The position numbers and the translations under genes were made by a program. Under the pieces are notes generated by a model. The model saw only the letters and a program-made list of their open reading frames with translations. It did not search any database and was not told where the DNA came from. A stretch of 64,000 nucleotides of DNA from Cedecea davisae DSM 4568 (GTDB taxonomy: Bacteria > Pseudomonadota > Gammaproteobacteria > Enterobacterales > Enterobacteriaceae), in NCBI RefSeq assembly GCF_000412335.2, contig NZ_KE161030.1, positions 2,292,787 to 2,356,786 of the forward strand. Reading direction: 5' to 3'. Of the stretch, positions 54,128 through 63,903 are shown piece after piece. How positions within the stretch are numbered: the first letter of the stretch is position 1; the number at the start of each line of letters is the position of its first letter.

Positions 54128-54293
54128 CGTTATCCTTCCGTGTTTTTGCAATCAGGAGATTAATGTAAGTTACTGTAGCGCAATTTATTATTCTGTTGCC
54201 AGGAAGATGCTCACATCTATGGTTTAAGGTGAGTTTTGCTGAAAACATTGCTATTAATAATGTTAAAACATTCCTGTTTAGCAGAGGAACATC

Positions 54294-55001
54294 ATGCCCA
54301 CGACCCGCCCTCGTCCCCAGCGTGGACATCTGCCCCCGGGCTGTGAACGCTACGGAAAATCCGCTTTAGGCGCCCCGCTGCTCTGGTTTCCTGCCGCCGT
54401 TACCGACGAGCCCAGTGGGCTGATTATTGCCGGTACGCACGGCGACGAAAACGCTGCGATGGTTGCACTTTCCTGCGCGCTGCGTACGCTTGAGCCGCAA
54501 TTTCGCCGCCATCATGTGATTCTCGCCGTTAACCCGGACGGCTGCCAGCTGGGGCTGCGCGCCAACGCTCACGGCGTCGATCTTAATCGTAATTTCCCTT
54601 CTGCAAACTGGAAGGCGGGCGAAACGGTCTACCGCTGGAACAGCAGTGCAGAACTGCGGGATGTAGTGCTTTCAACCGGCAAAACGCCCGGTTCCGAGCC
54701 TGAAACCGCCGCCCTGTGCCAATTAATTCACCGGCTACAGCCCGCATGGATTGTCTCTTTCCACGATCCTCTGGGCTGTATTGAGGACCCGCACAGCTCT
54801 GCTCTTGGTCACTGGATGGCGGAGGCTTTCACCCTGCCGCTGGTCACCAGCGTGGGTTACGAAACGCCGGGTTCTTTTGGCAGTTGGTGTGCGGATTTAA
54901 GCCTGCCCTGTATTACCGCAGAGTTCCCACCAATTTCAGCGGATGAGGCCAGCGAGCGCTATCTCCAGGCAATGATCGGCCTGCTTCACTGGCGTAAATA
55001 G
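54294..55001 (+). CDS. mpaA: Murein tripeptide amidase MpaA
   Basis: MpaA is a cytoplasmic zinc carboxypeptidase (M14) that cuts the gamma-D-Glu-mDAP bond of murein tripeptide. The 235-residue product (E. coli 242) has the zinc motif H-x-x-E in GTHGDEN, substrate-binding NPDG...DLNRNFP and a later His in FHDPLG. It feeds the dipeptide L-Ala-D-Glu to YcjG, the convergent neighbour whose stop abuts its own. Confidence 0.93.
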   Translation: MPTTRPRPQRGHLPPGCERYGKSALGAPLLWFPAAVTDEPSGLIIAGTHGDENAAMVALSCALRTLEPQFRRHHVILAVNPDGCQLGLRANAHGVDLNRNFPSANWKAGETVYRWNSSAELRDVVLSTGKTPGSEPETAALCQLIHRLQPAWIVSFHDPLGCIEDPHSSALGHWMAEAFTLPLVTSVGYETPGSFGSWCADLSLPCITAEFPPISADEASERYLQAMIGLLHWRK

Positions 55002-55967
55002 CTACGGGTAAAGCTTGCCGGTTACAAAATTCAACCCCGGCTCGACGTCAACGGCAAGCCAGGTCGGGCCATCCAGGTCGGCAAAGCGAACTTTAGCCGC
55101 CAGCGGCAAGGCGGCGGCTATCGCGCGTGAAGTGCAAAGCATACAGCCGAGCATCACGTCAAACCCCTGTTCACGCGCCGATTTAGCCAGCAGGAGCGCT
55201 TCTGTCAGGCCGCCGGTTTTATCCAGTTTGATATTCACCATTTCATAGCGCCCCGCAAGGGTTGCCAGGCTGCTGCGGGTGTGGCAGCTTTCGTCGGCGC
55301 ATACCGGCAGCGGATGGATAAAGTTTGCCAGCGCCTCGTCCTGCCCCGCAGGCAGCGGCTGCTCCAGCATCGCGACGTTAAGGTCGGCAAGCAGTTGGCA
55401 GCGAGCGGCTAGCCCGTCACCGCGCCAGGACTCATTGGCATCAACAATTAAAATGGCCTCAGGCACCGCCGCTCTTATAGCGACCATTCGCTCGGTAATC
55501 AGCCGGTCGTCCAGCTTCACCTTTAGCAAGCGAGCGCCCTTTTCCCACAAAAGCGCGGCGGATGCCGCCATCTGTTCGGGTGCGGCAATAGTGACGGTTT
55601 GCGCGGTGGTAATCATTTCCGGCAGCTCAACCGCGGCCAGGCCGGAGATTGTTGTGTGTTTCTGTCGAGCCTCGAGATCCCAAAGCGCGCTGTCGATAGC
55701 GTTGCGGGCGGCTCCGGGCGGTAAAGCCTCTTGTAGTCCGGCACGCGTCATCCCGCGTTCAAGCTCGGCTAAAACGGTGGTAATTTGCGCCAGCACGGAG
55801 GCATCGCTTTCGCCATAGCGGGGGTAAGGCGTGCATTCGCCAACGCCTTTTACTCCGTCTTCTTCAAGCTCAACGACCACGACAACCGCTTCGCTGCGCG
55901 TCCCCCTGGAGATAACAAATGGCGTATGGAGCGGCCATGCTTCCTGGTAAACTTTCACTGTTCTCAT
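55002..55967 (-). CDS. ycjG: L-Ala-D/L-Glu epimerase
   Basis: The enzyme epimerises L-Ala-D-Glu to L-Ala-L-Glu so that ordinary peptidases can use it. The 321-residue product equals the E. coli length. It is an enolase-superfamily protein: LKVKLD with the catalytic Lys pair, metal ligands in VDANESW, EQPLP and DES, and the second Lys in MVNIKLDKTGG. Tandem ATGs occur at 55970 and 55967; the second has the better spacing to GGGAG. Confidence 0.94.
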   Translation of the reverse strand: MRTVKVYQEAWPLHTPFVISRGTRSEAVVVVVELEEDGVKGVGECTPYPRYGESDASVLAQITTVLAELERGMTRAGLQEALPPGAARNAIDSALWDLEARQKHTTISGLAAVELPEMITTAQTVTIAAPEQMAASAALLWEKGARLLKVKLDDRLITERMVAIRAAVPEAILIVDANESWRGDGLAARCQLLADLNVAMLEQPLPAGQDEALANFIHPLPVCADESCHTRSSLATLAGRYEMVNIKLDKTGGLTEALLLAKSAREQGFDVMLGCMLCTSRAIAAALPLAAKVRFADLDGPTWLAVDVEPGLNFVTGKLYP

Positions 55968-56105
55968 CATTGTCTCCCTTTGGGCTTATCACCTGAGTAT
56001 AGCGAGCCCGGGCTTTTATCAGGAGTATCAGTTTTTTATGTTCATCACGGAATTCATGGAATACACTGTCCCGGGCGTTAATTTTATGTAAAAGGAAGAT
56101 TAAAC

Positions 56106-56612
56106 ATGTCACAAACCGTTCATTTCCAGGGCAACCCGGTGAAGGTTGCAGGTCAGCTCCCGCAGGCAGGCAGCAAAGCAGCAGCGTTCTCTTTGGTCGC
56201 TAAAGACCTTTCTGACGTTGCGCTGAGCCAGTTTGCCGGCAAACGTAAGGTGCTGAATATTTTCCCGAGCATCGACACCGGCGTCTGTGCCGCATCCGTG
56301 CGTAAATTCAACCAACTGGCAACCGAGCTGGATAACACCGTTGTACTGTGTATCTCTGCCGACCTGCCGTTCGCCCAGTCTCGTTTCTGCGGCGCAGAAG
56401 GTTTGAACAACGTTATTACGCTTTCCACCTTGCGCAACCCTGAGTTCCAGCAGGCCTACGGCGTGAGCATCGCCGAAGGCGCTCTGAAAGGCCTGACCGC
56501 ACGCGCGGTAGTGGTTCTGGATGAGAAAGATGAAGTGGTATTCAGCGAGCTGGTGAATGAAATCACCAACGAGCCGGACTATACCGCGGCTCTGGAAGCT
56601 CTGAAGGCTTAA
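56106..56612 (+). CDS. tpx: Thiol peroxidase Tpx
   Basis: Tpx reduces lipid and other hydroperoxides, with thioredoxin as reductant. The 168-residue product equals the E. coli length. It is an atypical 2-Cys peroxiredoxin with the peroxidatic Cys in [12 protein letters not shown] and the resolving Cys in [15 protein letters not shown] precedes the ATG. It is convergent with tyrR. Confidence 0.97.
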   Translation: MSQTVHFQGNPVKVAGQLPQAGSKAAAFSLVAKDLSDVALSQFAGKRKVLNIFPSIDTGVCAASVRKFNQLATELDNTVVLCISADLPFAQSRFCGAEGLNNVITLSTLRNPEFQQAYGVSIAEGALKGLTARAVVVLDEKDEVVFSELVNEITNEPDYTAALEALKA

Positions 56613-56631
56613 GATTGTAAGCGCTACAGAC

Positions 56632-56657
56632 AAAAAACCCCGGCGAGCCGGGGTTTT
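56632..56657. terminator. Bidirectional terminator between tpx and tyrR
   Basis: A ccccggc / gccgggg stem with A-tract and T-tract flanks (aaaa before, tttt after) serves both convergent genes. Confidence 0.9.
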
Positions 56658-56663
56658 CTTTTT

Positions 56664-58226
56664 CTACTCTTCGCTTTTCTTATGGCTCAGGCCATATTCG
56701 CGCAGCTTATTGGCTATCGCGGTATGGGAAACCCCAAGGCGTTTTGCCAGTTTGCGGGTACTTGGATAGCTGCGATAAAGCTGGGTCAGCACCGAGCGCT
56801 CGAAGCGGCTGGTGATATCATCCAGCGAACCTTCCATCGCCTCCTCGCCCACCGCAAGGCTTGCGGTATCGAAGTCCGGCAGCAGAATGTCCTGCGGGCG
56901 CAGTTCGTAGCCTTCCAGCTGGGTCAGCGCGCGATAAATGGCGTTTTTGAGCTGGCGCACGTTGCCCGGCCAGCCGTAGCGAGTAAGCACGCTGCTCAGG
57001 TCATGCGCCAGTTTAGGACGCGGAACGCCCTGTTCGTCGGCAAAGCGGGCAACAAACAGTTCGGTCAGCGGCATGATGTCCTGCGGACGATCGCGCAGCG
57101 GCGGCAGATTCAGCGTCAGCACATTCAGGCGATAATAGAGATCTTCACGGAACTCGCCTTTTTGCACCAGCTCAACCAGGTTCTTCTGCGTGGCGCAAAT
57201 CACTCGCACATCGACGTGGACTTCGTGCTCCTCGCCTACGCGGCGGAAGGTTCCGTCATTCAGGAAGCGCAGCAGTTTGGTCTGCATCCTCGGCGACATC
57301 TCGCCGATTTCATCCAGCAATACGGAGCCGCCGTTGGCCTGCTCGAAGAAGCCTTTTTTGCCTTCGACGGCGTTCGCGTAAGCACCCGCCGCGTGGCCGA
57401 ACAGCTCGCTTTCAATCACATCATCAGGAATTGAGCCGCAGTTCAGCGCCAGATAAGGTTTCTGTGCGCGCTGGCTGCTGAGGTGGCAGGCGTTAGCCAG
57501 CAAATCTTTGCCTGTGCCGGTATCGCCAACAATCAGCAGCGGCGCGTTCAGCAGCGCCAGTTTACGAGCCTGCTCAACCACCTGCCGCATTTTAGGGCTA
57601 ACGGCAACAATCTGGTCGAAGGCGCTGAAATCGCTGCTGGAAAGATTTTGCAGCTGGCGACCCATGCGCACCGTGGAGCGCAGCATCACTACCGCACCCA
57701 CCAGCAGAGGCTGTTTATCTTCCCCGTCCAGGTGAACCGGGGTGATTTCCATCAGGAAGTTTTGCCCATGGATCACAACATGTTCGGTATGCGAGTCGCG
57801 AGGCTCGCTTTCCAGCCAGCGGGTAAAGTTAAAGCCGCTGATAAGCGTCCCGGCATTGTGATTGCGCAGGCGGTCTTCACTCTGCCCGAACAGCGTGCAG
57901 CTGGCCGGGTTTGCCAGCTCAACTTTGCTACGCATATCCAGCGACAGCACCGGCTCCGGCAGCGCTTCCAGCAGCGCGCTCAGGGCGCGGTGCTCACGCT
58001 CGGACGGCATCCACGGCACTTTACGCACGTCGGTAACGTCGGGAATGCGGCGAATTTCAGCCATCAGGCTGCTGAAGGATTCAAAATCAAGGGAGGAGAA
58101 ATTAAGGTAAATACGCCCAATCGGGTCAATTTCGATGCCGCGCAAATCGATACCGCGCAGTACCAATAGATCGAGCAGTTCGCGTGTGAGACCAAGGCGG
58201 TCCTGACAAAAGACTTCCAGACGCAT
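56664..58226 (-). CDS. tyrR: TyrR, regulator of aromatic amino-acid biosynthesis and transport
   Basis: The 520-residue product (E. coli 513) has an N-terminal ACT domain (MRLEVFCQDRLGLTRELLDL), a PAS domain, a sigma-54-type AAA+ domain (GDTGTGKDLLA; the GAFTGA loop is replaced by GAYANA, as in TyrR, which works with sigma-70) and a C-terminal helix-turn-helix (TRKLAKRLGVSHTAIANKL). It represses or activates genes for Phe, Tyr and Trp metabolism in response to these amino acids. I did not find a clear TyrR box in its own leader. Confidence 0.96.
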   Translation of the reverse strand: MRLEVFCQDRLGLTRELLDLLVLRGIDLRGIEIDPIGRIYLNFSSLDFESFSSLMAEIRRIPDVTDVRKVPWMPSEREHRALSALLEALPEPVLSLDMRSKVELANPASCTLFGQSEDRLRNHNAGTLISGFNFTRWLESEPRDSHTEHVVIHGQNFLMEITPVHLDGEDKQPLLVGAVVMLRSTVRMGRQLQNLSSSDFSAFDQIVAVSPKMRQVVEQARKLALLNAPLLIVGDTGTGKDLLANACHLSSQRAQKPYLALNCGSIPDDVIESELFGHAAGAYANAVEGKKGFFEQANGGSVLLDEIGEMSPRMQTKLLRFLNDGTFRRVGEEHEVHVDVRVICATQKNLVELVQKGEFREDLYYRLNVLTLNLPPLRDRPQDIMPLTELFVARFADEQGVPRPKLAHDLSSVLTRYGWPGNVRQLKNAIYRALTQLEGYELRPQDILLPDFDTASLAVGEEAMEGSLDDITSRFERSVLTQLYRSYPSTRKLAKRLGVSHTAIANKLREYGLSHKKSEE

Positions 58227-58408
58227 GCAGGTGACCTTATTTTGCAGTAAACGGCCTATGTCCGTCAGCCTGAGGCTGAGCTCTCATAGAGTTGAGAGAA
58301 TGATAACTCAGTTAGTCCCCGGCAAGAAGATACCTGTCATGAAAAGTTGACACTGAAAGGCAAACCACTGGTCAACGAGAAGATTATTTTTACCCGAAGC
58401 TGTAAATG

Positions 58409-58433
58409 AAAAAAGGCAGCCGCAGCCGCCTTT
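58409..58433 (-). terminator. Terminator downstream of ycjF
   Basis: Minus strand: aaaggc...gcctttttt forms a GC-rich imperfect stem followed by T, directly downstream of the ycjF stop. It would end the psp-ycjXF transcripts before tyrR. The rest of the gap to tyrR (58227-58408) holds the tyrR promoter region with no hexamers that I can assign. Confidence 0.7.
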
Positions 58434-58452
58434 GTTGTCGCTGATACTCGTT

Positions 58453-59520
58453 TTAATGAGCCGCTTTGTTTTTCCCCGAGGCCAGCGTCTCTTTCAACTG
58501 CACCAGCAGCTGTTTACGGAAGTCGCCAAGCCTCGGCTTATCGCCCTCCAGCCACGGGAGCGGGCGGCAAAGCTCCATTGCTTTAATGCCGAGGCGCGCG
58601 GTTAGCAGCCCCGCACCAATGCCCTGAGCGGCACGGGCGGAGAGCCGGGCGGCAATATCCTGAGACATCCAGTCCATTCCGACCTCCCGCACCAGCTCGC
58701 TGGCCCCGGCGAAGGCGATGTTCAGCAGCACAAGGCGGAACAGGCGAATCCGGCTGAAGTAGCCAAGCTCGATGCCATACAGCGTGGCGATGCGGTTAAT
58801 CAGGCGCAGGTTACGCCAGGCGATAAACGCCATATCGACAAGCGCCAGCGGGCTGACGGCTATCATTAGCGTGGACTCGGCGGCAGAGCGGCTGATTTCG
58901 CGCCTTGCCTGAGCGTCAAGCACCGGCTGCACAAGCTGGGCATACAGCGAGACCACTTCGCGATCGTTATGGGTTTCGTGAATAGAAGCGTACCAGCGCT
59001 GCAGCGCCGGGTGGCCTTTATCCAGCCCGGCCTGAGCGGCCAGTTTCTCGCAAAATGCACGCCCTTTACCGCTGCCGTGGCTCGCCAGCAGATCTCGTGC
59101 TTCATCACGCTCTTCAGCACGCTGACGCAGCCGCCATAGCCGCCGCCATTCGCTGGCAACCGATCCCACACCGGCGGCAACAATTAACCCTCCGGCAACG
59201 CCGCCGCCGAGCGCAATCCAGTCCTGCGCCAAAAAGGCGTTGTGCGTCCACTGGATCCCCTGAGCAACGACGCTAACGCCGAACAGCGCCAGGCCCGCCG
59301 TGACCATTTTTCGCCACAGGCTGCGCTTTGGCCTTAGCGCGGCTTCAACCGCCGCCTCGGCCTGCCCTTCGTCTTCGGCCAGCTCATCAAAGGTGGCGGC
59401 AACCGGGGTGAATTTTTCCGCCTCCGGCTCGCTAAAGGCATGAGCCGCCTTCCAGTCCTGCTCCTTCACCGCCTCAAGCGGCTGCGCAAAGTCGATGCGC
59501 GGTTTGATAGGATCGCTCAT
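58453..59520 (-). CDS. ycjF: YcjF inner-membrane protein (DUF697)
   Basis: The 355-residue product (E. coli 353) has two central membrane helices (around residues 70-120) and a DUF697 C-terminal half. Its function is unknown; it is tied to envelope stress by cotranscription with ycjX and the psp genes in related bacteria. Its ATG overlaps the ycjX stop by 4 nt. Confidence 0.92.
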   Translation of the reverse strand: MSDPIKPRIDFAQPLEAVKEQDWKAAHAFSEPEAEKFTPVAATFDELAEDEGQAEAAVEAALRPKRSLWRKMVTAGLALFGVSVVAQGIQWTHNAFLAQDWIALGGGVAGGLIVAAGVGSVASEWRRLWRLRQRAEERDEARDLLASHGSGKGRAFCEKLAAQAGLDKGHPALQRWYASIHETHNDREVVSLYAQLVQPVLDAQARREISRSAAESTLMIAVSPLALVDMAFIAWRNLRLINRIATLYGIELGYFSRIRLFRLVLLNIAFAGASELVREVGMDWMSQDIAARLSARAAQGIGAGLLTARLGIKAMELCRPLPWLEGDKPRLGDFRKQLLVQLKETLASGKNKAAH

Positions 59521-60914
59521 CGCAATTTATCTCCAATCAAAAACTCCAGCGCCGCGTCCAGACGGATGTGCGGCAGCGGCCTGTCCACATCCATAACCTG
59601 CGGCCTGAACTGTTCAAACTGAAACCCCTGATTTTGCCAGAAGGCGTTACCCGGCAGGCGCGAAGGGACTTCGCCGGGATAAACCGTCAGAGGTGCGCCG
59701 TCGCTAAGGCGGTTCCCGCGCAGGGCGGGAATTTGCTCCCCCTGCACTTCCACCATGCCGCTTTGCGTGGCCTGCACCGAAGCCAGCCCCATGCAGTCCA
59801 TGCTGATGCCTTCAAAAGCCGCGTTCTGCCATGCGTCCTGCACCAGTTGCTGGAGCAGCGAAACCATGTTCGCGTGCTGGTCAACCGTTACGTGGTCGGC
59901 TTTAGTCGCGGCAAACAGCAGCTTGTCGATAACCGGGGAAAACAGGCGGCGGAACAACGTGCGCTGCCCGTAGTGGAAGCTCTGCATCAGCTGAGTCAAC
60001 GCCAGGCGCATATCATTGAACGCCTGCGGGCCGCTGTTAAGCGGTTGAAGGCAATCGACCAGGACTATTTGCCGGTCGAAGCGCAGGAAATGATTTTTAT
60101 AGAAACCTTTGACCACTTTTTCGCAGTAGTAGTCAAAACGTGCGCGCAGCATTCCGAGATTGCTGCCTTTATCCGCCTGTGCCAGTCTGGACTCGCCGAA
60201 GCCGTCCACGTCCGGCCACGGGAAGAATTGCAGCGCGGGCGCACCAGCCATGTCGCCCGGCAGTACAAAGCGCCCCGGCTGAATAAAATGCAGCCCTTCT
60301 TTTTTGCAGCGCACAAGATAATCGGTCCACGCCTCTGCGATAGCAGCAAGGCGGTTCTCATCGGCGGGCGCTAACGGGTCCAGCCCCTCGCACAGGCGGC
60401 GCCACTCGGCTGACCATTCGGCACGCTGGCCCTGCAACAGGCCGGTCATCTGCCGCGACCAGCTCAGGTAATCCTGAGCCAGCATCGGCAGGTCCAGCAG
60501 CCACTCGCCCGGGTAATCAACAATTTCCAGGTACAGAGTCGAAGTGTCTTTAAAATGGCGCAGCAGCGAATCGTTGGAGCGATAGCGCAGCGCAAGGCGC
60601 ATTTCGCTGACGCCGCGCGTCGGCGTTGGCCATGCAGGAGGAGTGCCGTACAGCTGCGCCAGCCCTTCATCGTAGGTAAAGCGCTGAATACCGAGGTCGC
60701 GCTGGGGTACGCGTTTTACGCCAAGCAGCCGCTCTTCACGCGCGGCGCTCAGCATCGGCAACCTCGCGCCGGTATGAATACCGAGCAGTTGGTTAACCAT
60801 TGCGGTGATAAAAGCGGTTTTGCCGCTGCGGCTAAGCCCGGTTACCGCGAGACGTAAATGACGATCGACGCCCCGGTTAACCAGGGCGTTAAGTTCATTT
60901 TTGATTCGGTTCAT
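59517..60914 (-). CDS. ycjX: YcjX P-loop NTPase (DUF463)
   Basis: The 465-residue product equals the E. coli length and has a GTPase-like P-loop, [12 protein letters not shown], near residue 26. YcjX is a stress protein of unknown role; a domain family of GTP-binding proteins is accepted. It lies directly after pspD here, without pspE or the ycjM-V sugar cluster that intervenes in E. coli. Confidence 0.93.
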   Translation of the reverse strand: MNRIKNELNALVNRGVDRHLRLAVTGLSRSGKTAFITAMVNQLLGIHTGARLPMLSAAREERLLGVKRVPQRDLGIQRFTYDEGLAQLYGTPPAWPTPTRGVSEMRLALRYRSNDSLLRHFKDTSTLYLEIVDYPGEWLLDLPMLAQDYLSWSRQMTGLLQGQRAEWSAEWRRLCEGLDPLAPADENRLAAIAEAWTDYLVRCKKEGLHFIQPGRFVLPGDMAGAPALQFFPWPDVDGFGESRLAQADKGSNLGMLRARFDYYCEKVVKGFYKNHFLRFDRQIVLVDCLQPLNSGPQAFNDMRLALTQLMQSFHYGQRTLFRRLFSPVIDKLLFAATKADHVTVDQHANMVSLLQQLVQDAWQNAAFEGISMDCMGLASVQATQSGMVEVQGEQIPALRGNRLSDGAPLTVYPGEVPSRLPGNAFWQNQGFQFEQFRPQVMDVDRPLPHIRLDAALEFLIGDKLR

Positions 60915-61028
60915 AAGCGTCCTGATTGCCTTAGGCCTGGGGGAAATACCTTCATTGATAATATCAAATAGGGCTGATTGCCACGAATCAAAGCGTTATG
61001 GCGAAAAAACTCGCCGTTGGGAGGGAGG

Positions 61029-61259
61029 TTATTTTGCCATGCGGCGATCGTAACGGTTGGAAACGTTACGCAGAATGCGGGTCAGCAGCGGCTCCAGCAC
61101 CACGGCCAGTACCATTTTTAGCGGACGACGGGCAACGGATTTTATCGCCCATGCTGCAAACCCGGCCGGGCCAAACCGCAGCGCGGCCAGCAGGGCCAGT
61201 TTCCCCGCCAGTTGCAGGCCGGGTTTTGCTTTTTGCGAAACGGATTGAAACTTAGTCAT
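61029..61259 (-). CDS. pspD: Phage-shock protein PspD
   Basis: The 76-residue product resembles E. coli PspD (73) in the core [20 protein letters not shown] and RRPLKM. It is a small membrane-associated protein of unknown role. Tandem ATGs occur; the second (61259) has better spacing to GAGGAG. A hairpin separates it from pspC. Confidence 0.9.
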   Translation of the reverse strand: MTKFQSVSQKAKPGLQLAGKLALLAALRFGPAGFAAWAIKSVARRPLKMVLAVVLEPLLTRILRNVSNRYDRRMAK

Positions 61260-61277
61260 CATAACTCCTCACAACGG

Positions 61278-61295
61278 CGGGAGGTCGCCCTCCCG
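61278..61295. other. Hairpin between pspC and pspD
   Basis: Arms cgggagg and cctcccg form a 7-bp stem with a 4-nt loop. It lies between the pspC stop and the pspD ribosome site and may reduce read-through or protect upstream mRNA. Confidence 0.5.
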
Positions 61296-61303
61296 GTTTC
61301 GGA

Positions 61304-61663
61304 CTATAGCTGGCGGAAGCGGCTGCGCAGCGTGAAGGTATCAGAAGTGATATAGCGCTCCATCGAACGCAACTTCTGCTCCCCCGCTGCCAGTTCGGCA
61401 TCCACCGCGTTTAGCAGGTCGCGGCTGGTAGGCTGGTCGCTTTTCTCATCCGCGCCGTAGGGCATCGGGTCAAGAACAAACGTCATGACGATGTAGGCCA
61501 CCAGCACGAAGAACGACAGGCCAAAAAATATCGACAAAATGGCGATGGCGCGGACCAGTTTGACCGGCACATCAAGGTACTGGGCAATACCGGCGCAAAC
61601 GCCCTTTACCATCCCTTTCTCAGGGATGCGCCACAGCTTACGACCGGAAAATGAGTTCACCAT
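61304..61663 (-). CDS. pspC: Phage-shock protein PspC
   Basis: The 119-residue product equals E. coli PspC. It has the PspC domain (KLWRIPEKGMVKGVCAGIAQYL) and one membrane helix (about residues 40-65), then a coiled-coil tail. With PspB it senses membrane stress and frees PspF from PspA. Its ATG overlaps the pspB stop (TAATG). Confidence 0.95.
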   Translation of the reverse strand: MVNSFSGRKLWRIPEKGMVKGVCAGIAQYLDVPVKLVRAIAILSIFFGLSFFVLVAYIVMTFVLDPMPYGADEKSDQPTSRDLLNAVDAELAAGEQKLRSMERYITSDTFTLRSRFRQL

Positions 61664-61887
61664 TAGTTATGTCTCCAGTTCGGGTGTTCGGCATCGAGGA
61701 TCTGCTCCAGAGACTGAATGCGCTCCCGCATCTGCCGCGCCTCATCAGTCAACTGCGCCAGTCGTTGCTGTTCACTTTGTGAAAGCTGAGTGCCATCGGG
61801 CCGGTTGCTGTAATGAAGCCAGAGCCAGATAGGCGCGACGAACAGCACAAAGATGGTCAGCGGTATAGCAAGAAAAAGCGCGGTCAT
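61663..61887 (-). CDS. pspB: Phage-shock protein PspB
   Basis: The 74-residue product has an N-terminal membrane helix (LFLAIPLTIFVLFVAPIWLWL) and a cytoplasmic coiled coil (RLAQLTDEARQMRERIQSLE). It is the partner of PspC in stress sensing. AAGGAG precedes the ATG. Confidence 0.96.
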   Translation of the reverse strand: MTALFLAIPLTIFVLFVAPIWLWLHYSNRPDGTQLSQSEQQRLAQLTDEARQMRERIQSLEQILDAEHPNWRHN

Positions 61888-61949
61888 GTGTACTCCTTAC
61901 GGGTCAGGCTCGACTCGCGGCGCGCCATGCGCAGCCGCGGCCTGGATTA

Positions 61950-62618
61950 TTATTGATTATCCTGGTTCATTTTTGCTTTCAGCGCGGCGATCTGAGCGCT
62001 GATTTCATCATCCGCTTTCAGTTCGGCAAACTGCGAGTCCAGCGATTTTTGCTTGCCGAAGCCGTGGCTTTCCGCCTCGGATTCCATCTGGTCTATACGG
62101 CGTTCGAAAGATTCGAAACGCGCCATCGCTTCATCCAGCTTGCCGCTGTCCAGCTGGCGACGAACATCGCGTGAAGAAGAAGCCGCCTGGTGGCGCAGGG
62201 TCAATGCCTGCTGGCGGGCACGGGTTTCGCTGAGTTTATTTTCCAGCTCGCCTATCTCTTTCTTCATGCGGGCCAGAGTTTCATCAACGTGAACCACTTC
62301 ATTTTCCAGCGTGGTAATCAGGTCGGTCAATTTCTGTTTTTCAATCAACGCGGCACGAGCCAGGTCTTCTTTATCTTTACGCAGCGCCAGCTCGGCTTTT
62401 TCCTGCCATTCGGCCTGCTGGGTCACAGCCTGCTCTACGCGGCGGGCGAGTTGTTTCTTCTCGGCCAGCGCGCGGGCCGAAGTGGAACGAACCTCCACCA
62501 GCGTGTCTTCCATTTCCTGAATCATCAAACGCACCAGCTTCTGCGGGTCTTCCGCTTTTTCCAGCAGCGAGTTGATGTTAGCGTTCACGATGTCGGCAAA
62601 ACGAGAAAAAATACCCAT
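61950..62618 (-). CDS. pspA: Phage-shock protein PspA
   Basis: PspA binds PspF and inhibits it, and under stress forms membrane-stabilising ESCRT-III-like assemblies. The 222-residue product equals E. coli PspA and is almost wholly coiled coil. It starts with an amphipathic membrane-binding helix ([19 protein letters not shown]). It is the first gene of pspABCD, behind a sigma-54 promoter. Confidence 0.97.
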   Translation of the reverse strand: MGIFSRFADIVNANINSLLEKAEDPQKLVRLMIQEMEDTLVEVRSTSARALAEKKQLARRVEQAVTQQAEWQEKAELALRKDKEDLARAALIEKQKLTDLITTLENEVVHVDETLARMKKEIGELENKLSETRARQQALTLRHQAASSSRDVRRQLDSGKLDEAMARFESFERRIDQMESEAESHGFGKQKSLDSQFAELKADDEISAQIAALKAKMNQDNQ

Positions 62619-62674
62619 AATTCAATCCTCTTAGTCATTATCTCAGGTGCCAGGCACTCTGTTCGCAGTGGATA

Positions 62675-62692
62675 TTGCAGAGTTCATGCCAA
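62675..62692 (-). promoter_or_regulatory. Sigma-54 promoter of pspA
   Basis: On the minus strand TTGGCATGAACTCTGCAA fits the -24/-12 pattern: GG and GC are separated by the required 10 nt. It lies about 55 nt upstream of the pspA ATG. Confidence 0.88.
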
Positions 62693-62697
62693 CTTTT

Positions 62698-62710
62698 TAA
62701 TGCATTGATT
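62698..62710. promoter_or_regulatory. IHF site in the psp promoter
   Basis: Minus strand AATCAATGCATTA matches WATCAA-N4-TTR exactly and is just upstream of the sigma-54 promoter, where IHF bending brings PspF to the polymerase. PspF enhancer sites should lie between this and 62790. Confidence 0.8.
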
Positions 62711-62790
62711 TTAATCTATTTTATAAAATTTGACCTATCAAAGAAAGCCGCTATATTGGTTAAATTAACTAACTATTAGTGAATTTAACC

Positions 62791-63789
62791 ATGTCGGATA
62801 ACAAAGATAACCTAATCGGCGAGGCCAACAGCTTTCTCGAGGTAATGGAGCAGGTTTCCCGGCTCGCACCGCTGGACAAGCCGGTTCTTGTCATCGGCGA
62901 GCGCGGCACGGGTAAAGAATTGATAGCCAGCCGCCTGCACTTCCTGTCCCGCCGCTGGCAGGGGCCGTTTATTTCCCTCAACTGCGCCGCGCTAAATGAA
63001 AACCTGCTGGACAGCGAATTGTTTGGCCACGAGGCCGGAGCGTTTACCGGTGCCCAGAAACGCCATCAGGGGCGTTTTGAACGTGCCGAAGGCGGGACGC
63101 TGTTTCTTGATGAGCTGGCTACCGCCCCCATGCTGGTACAGGAAAAACTGCTGCGCGTGGTGGAATATGGCGAGCTTGAGCGCGTCGGCGGCAGCCAGCC
63201 GCTACAGGTTAATACCCGGCTGGTTTGTGCCACCAACGCCGACCTGCCACAGCTTGCCGAAGAAGGGAAATTCCGCGCCGACCTGCTGGACAGGCTGGCG
63301 TTCGACGTGGTGATGCTGCCTCCGCTGCGCGAGCGCCGCTCGGATATCCTGCTGCTGGCGAACCACTTCGCCATGCAAATGTGCCGTGAGCTGAACCTGC
63401 CGCTGTTCCCCGGCTTTACCGACTATGCCAGCGAAACGCTGCTCGACTATGCCTGGCCCGGCAATATTCGTGAGCTAAAGAATGTAGTGGAGCGCTCGGT
63501 TTATCGACATGGCTCGAGCGATGAGCCTCTGGATAACATTATTCTGAATCCTTTTACCCGCAGGCTCGCGCCCCTGCATCCGGCAGATAAGAGCCCTCCT
63601 TCCGGCCTGCCCGCGCTGCCGCTCGATCTACGCGGCTGGCAAAATGAGCAGGAAAAAAGCCTGCTGGAACAAAGCCTGAAGCAGGCGGCATTTAACCAGC
63701 GCCGTGCTGCAGAACTGCTGGGCGTGAGTTATCATCAGCTGAGGGCGATGATGAAAAAGCACCAGATAAACCCGGCCACGCCGTCATAA
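62791..63789 (+). CDS. pspF: PspF, sigma-54 activator of the psp operon
   Basis: PspF is a bacterial enhancer-binding protein without a receiver domain, held inactive by PspA. The 332-residue product (E. coli 325) has an AAA+ domain with Walker A GERGTGKE, the sigma-54 contact loop GAFTGA, Walker B LFLDEL and a C-terminal Fis-type helix-turn-helix (NQRRAAELLGVSYHQLRAMMKK). The start at 62791 matches the E. coli N-terminus (DNL(I/L)GEANSFLEV); GTG 62779 is less likely. It is divergent from pspA. Confidence 0.96.
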   Translation: MSDNKDNLIGEANSFLEVMEQVSRLAPLDKPVLVIGERGTGKELIASRLHFLSRRWQGPFISLNCAALNENLLDSELFGHEAGAFTGAQKRHQGRFERAEGGTLFLDELATAPMLVQEKLLRVVEYGELERVGGSQPLQVNTRLVCATNADLPQLAEEGKFRADLLDRLAFDVVMLPPLRERRSDILLLANHFAMQMCRELNLPLFPGFTDYASETLLDYAWPGNIRELKNVVERSVYRHGSSDEPLDNIILNPFTRRLAPLHPADKSPPSGLPALPLDLRGWQNEQEKSLLEQSLKQAAFNQRRAAELLGVSYHQLRAMMKKHQINPATPS

Positions 63790-63903
63790 GCGCCGATTTT
63801 TTCATCGCTCTGCGCAGAAAATTGCCGATCGTCACCAGTAATTTTGGGGACAAGGCAAGAGTGCGATACACTTTGCCTATCACCTGAGATAACTCAAAAA
63901 CTT

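Noticed and set aside
56664-58452. TyrR box upstream of tyrR
   Set aside because: The only TTTAC/GTAAA pair (near 58390-58405) has the half-sites in the opposite arrangement and lies at the far end of the gap, next to the ycjF terminator.
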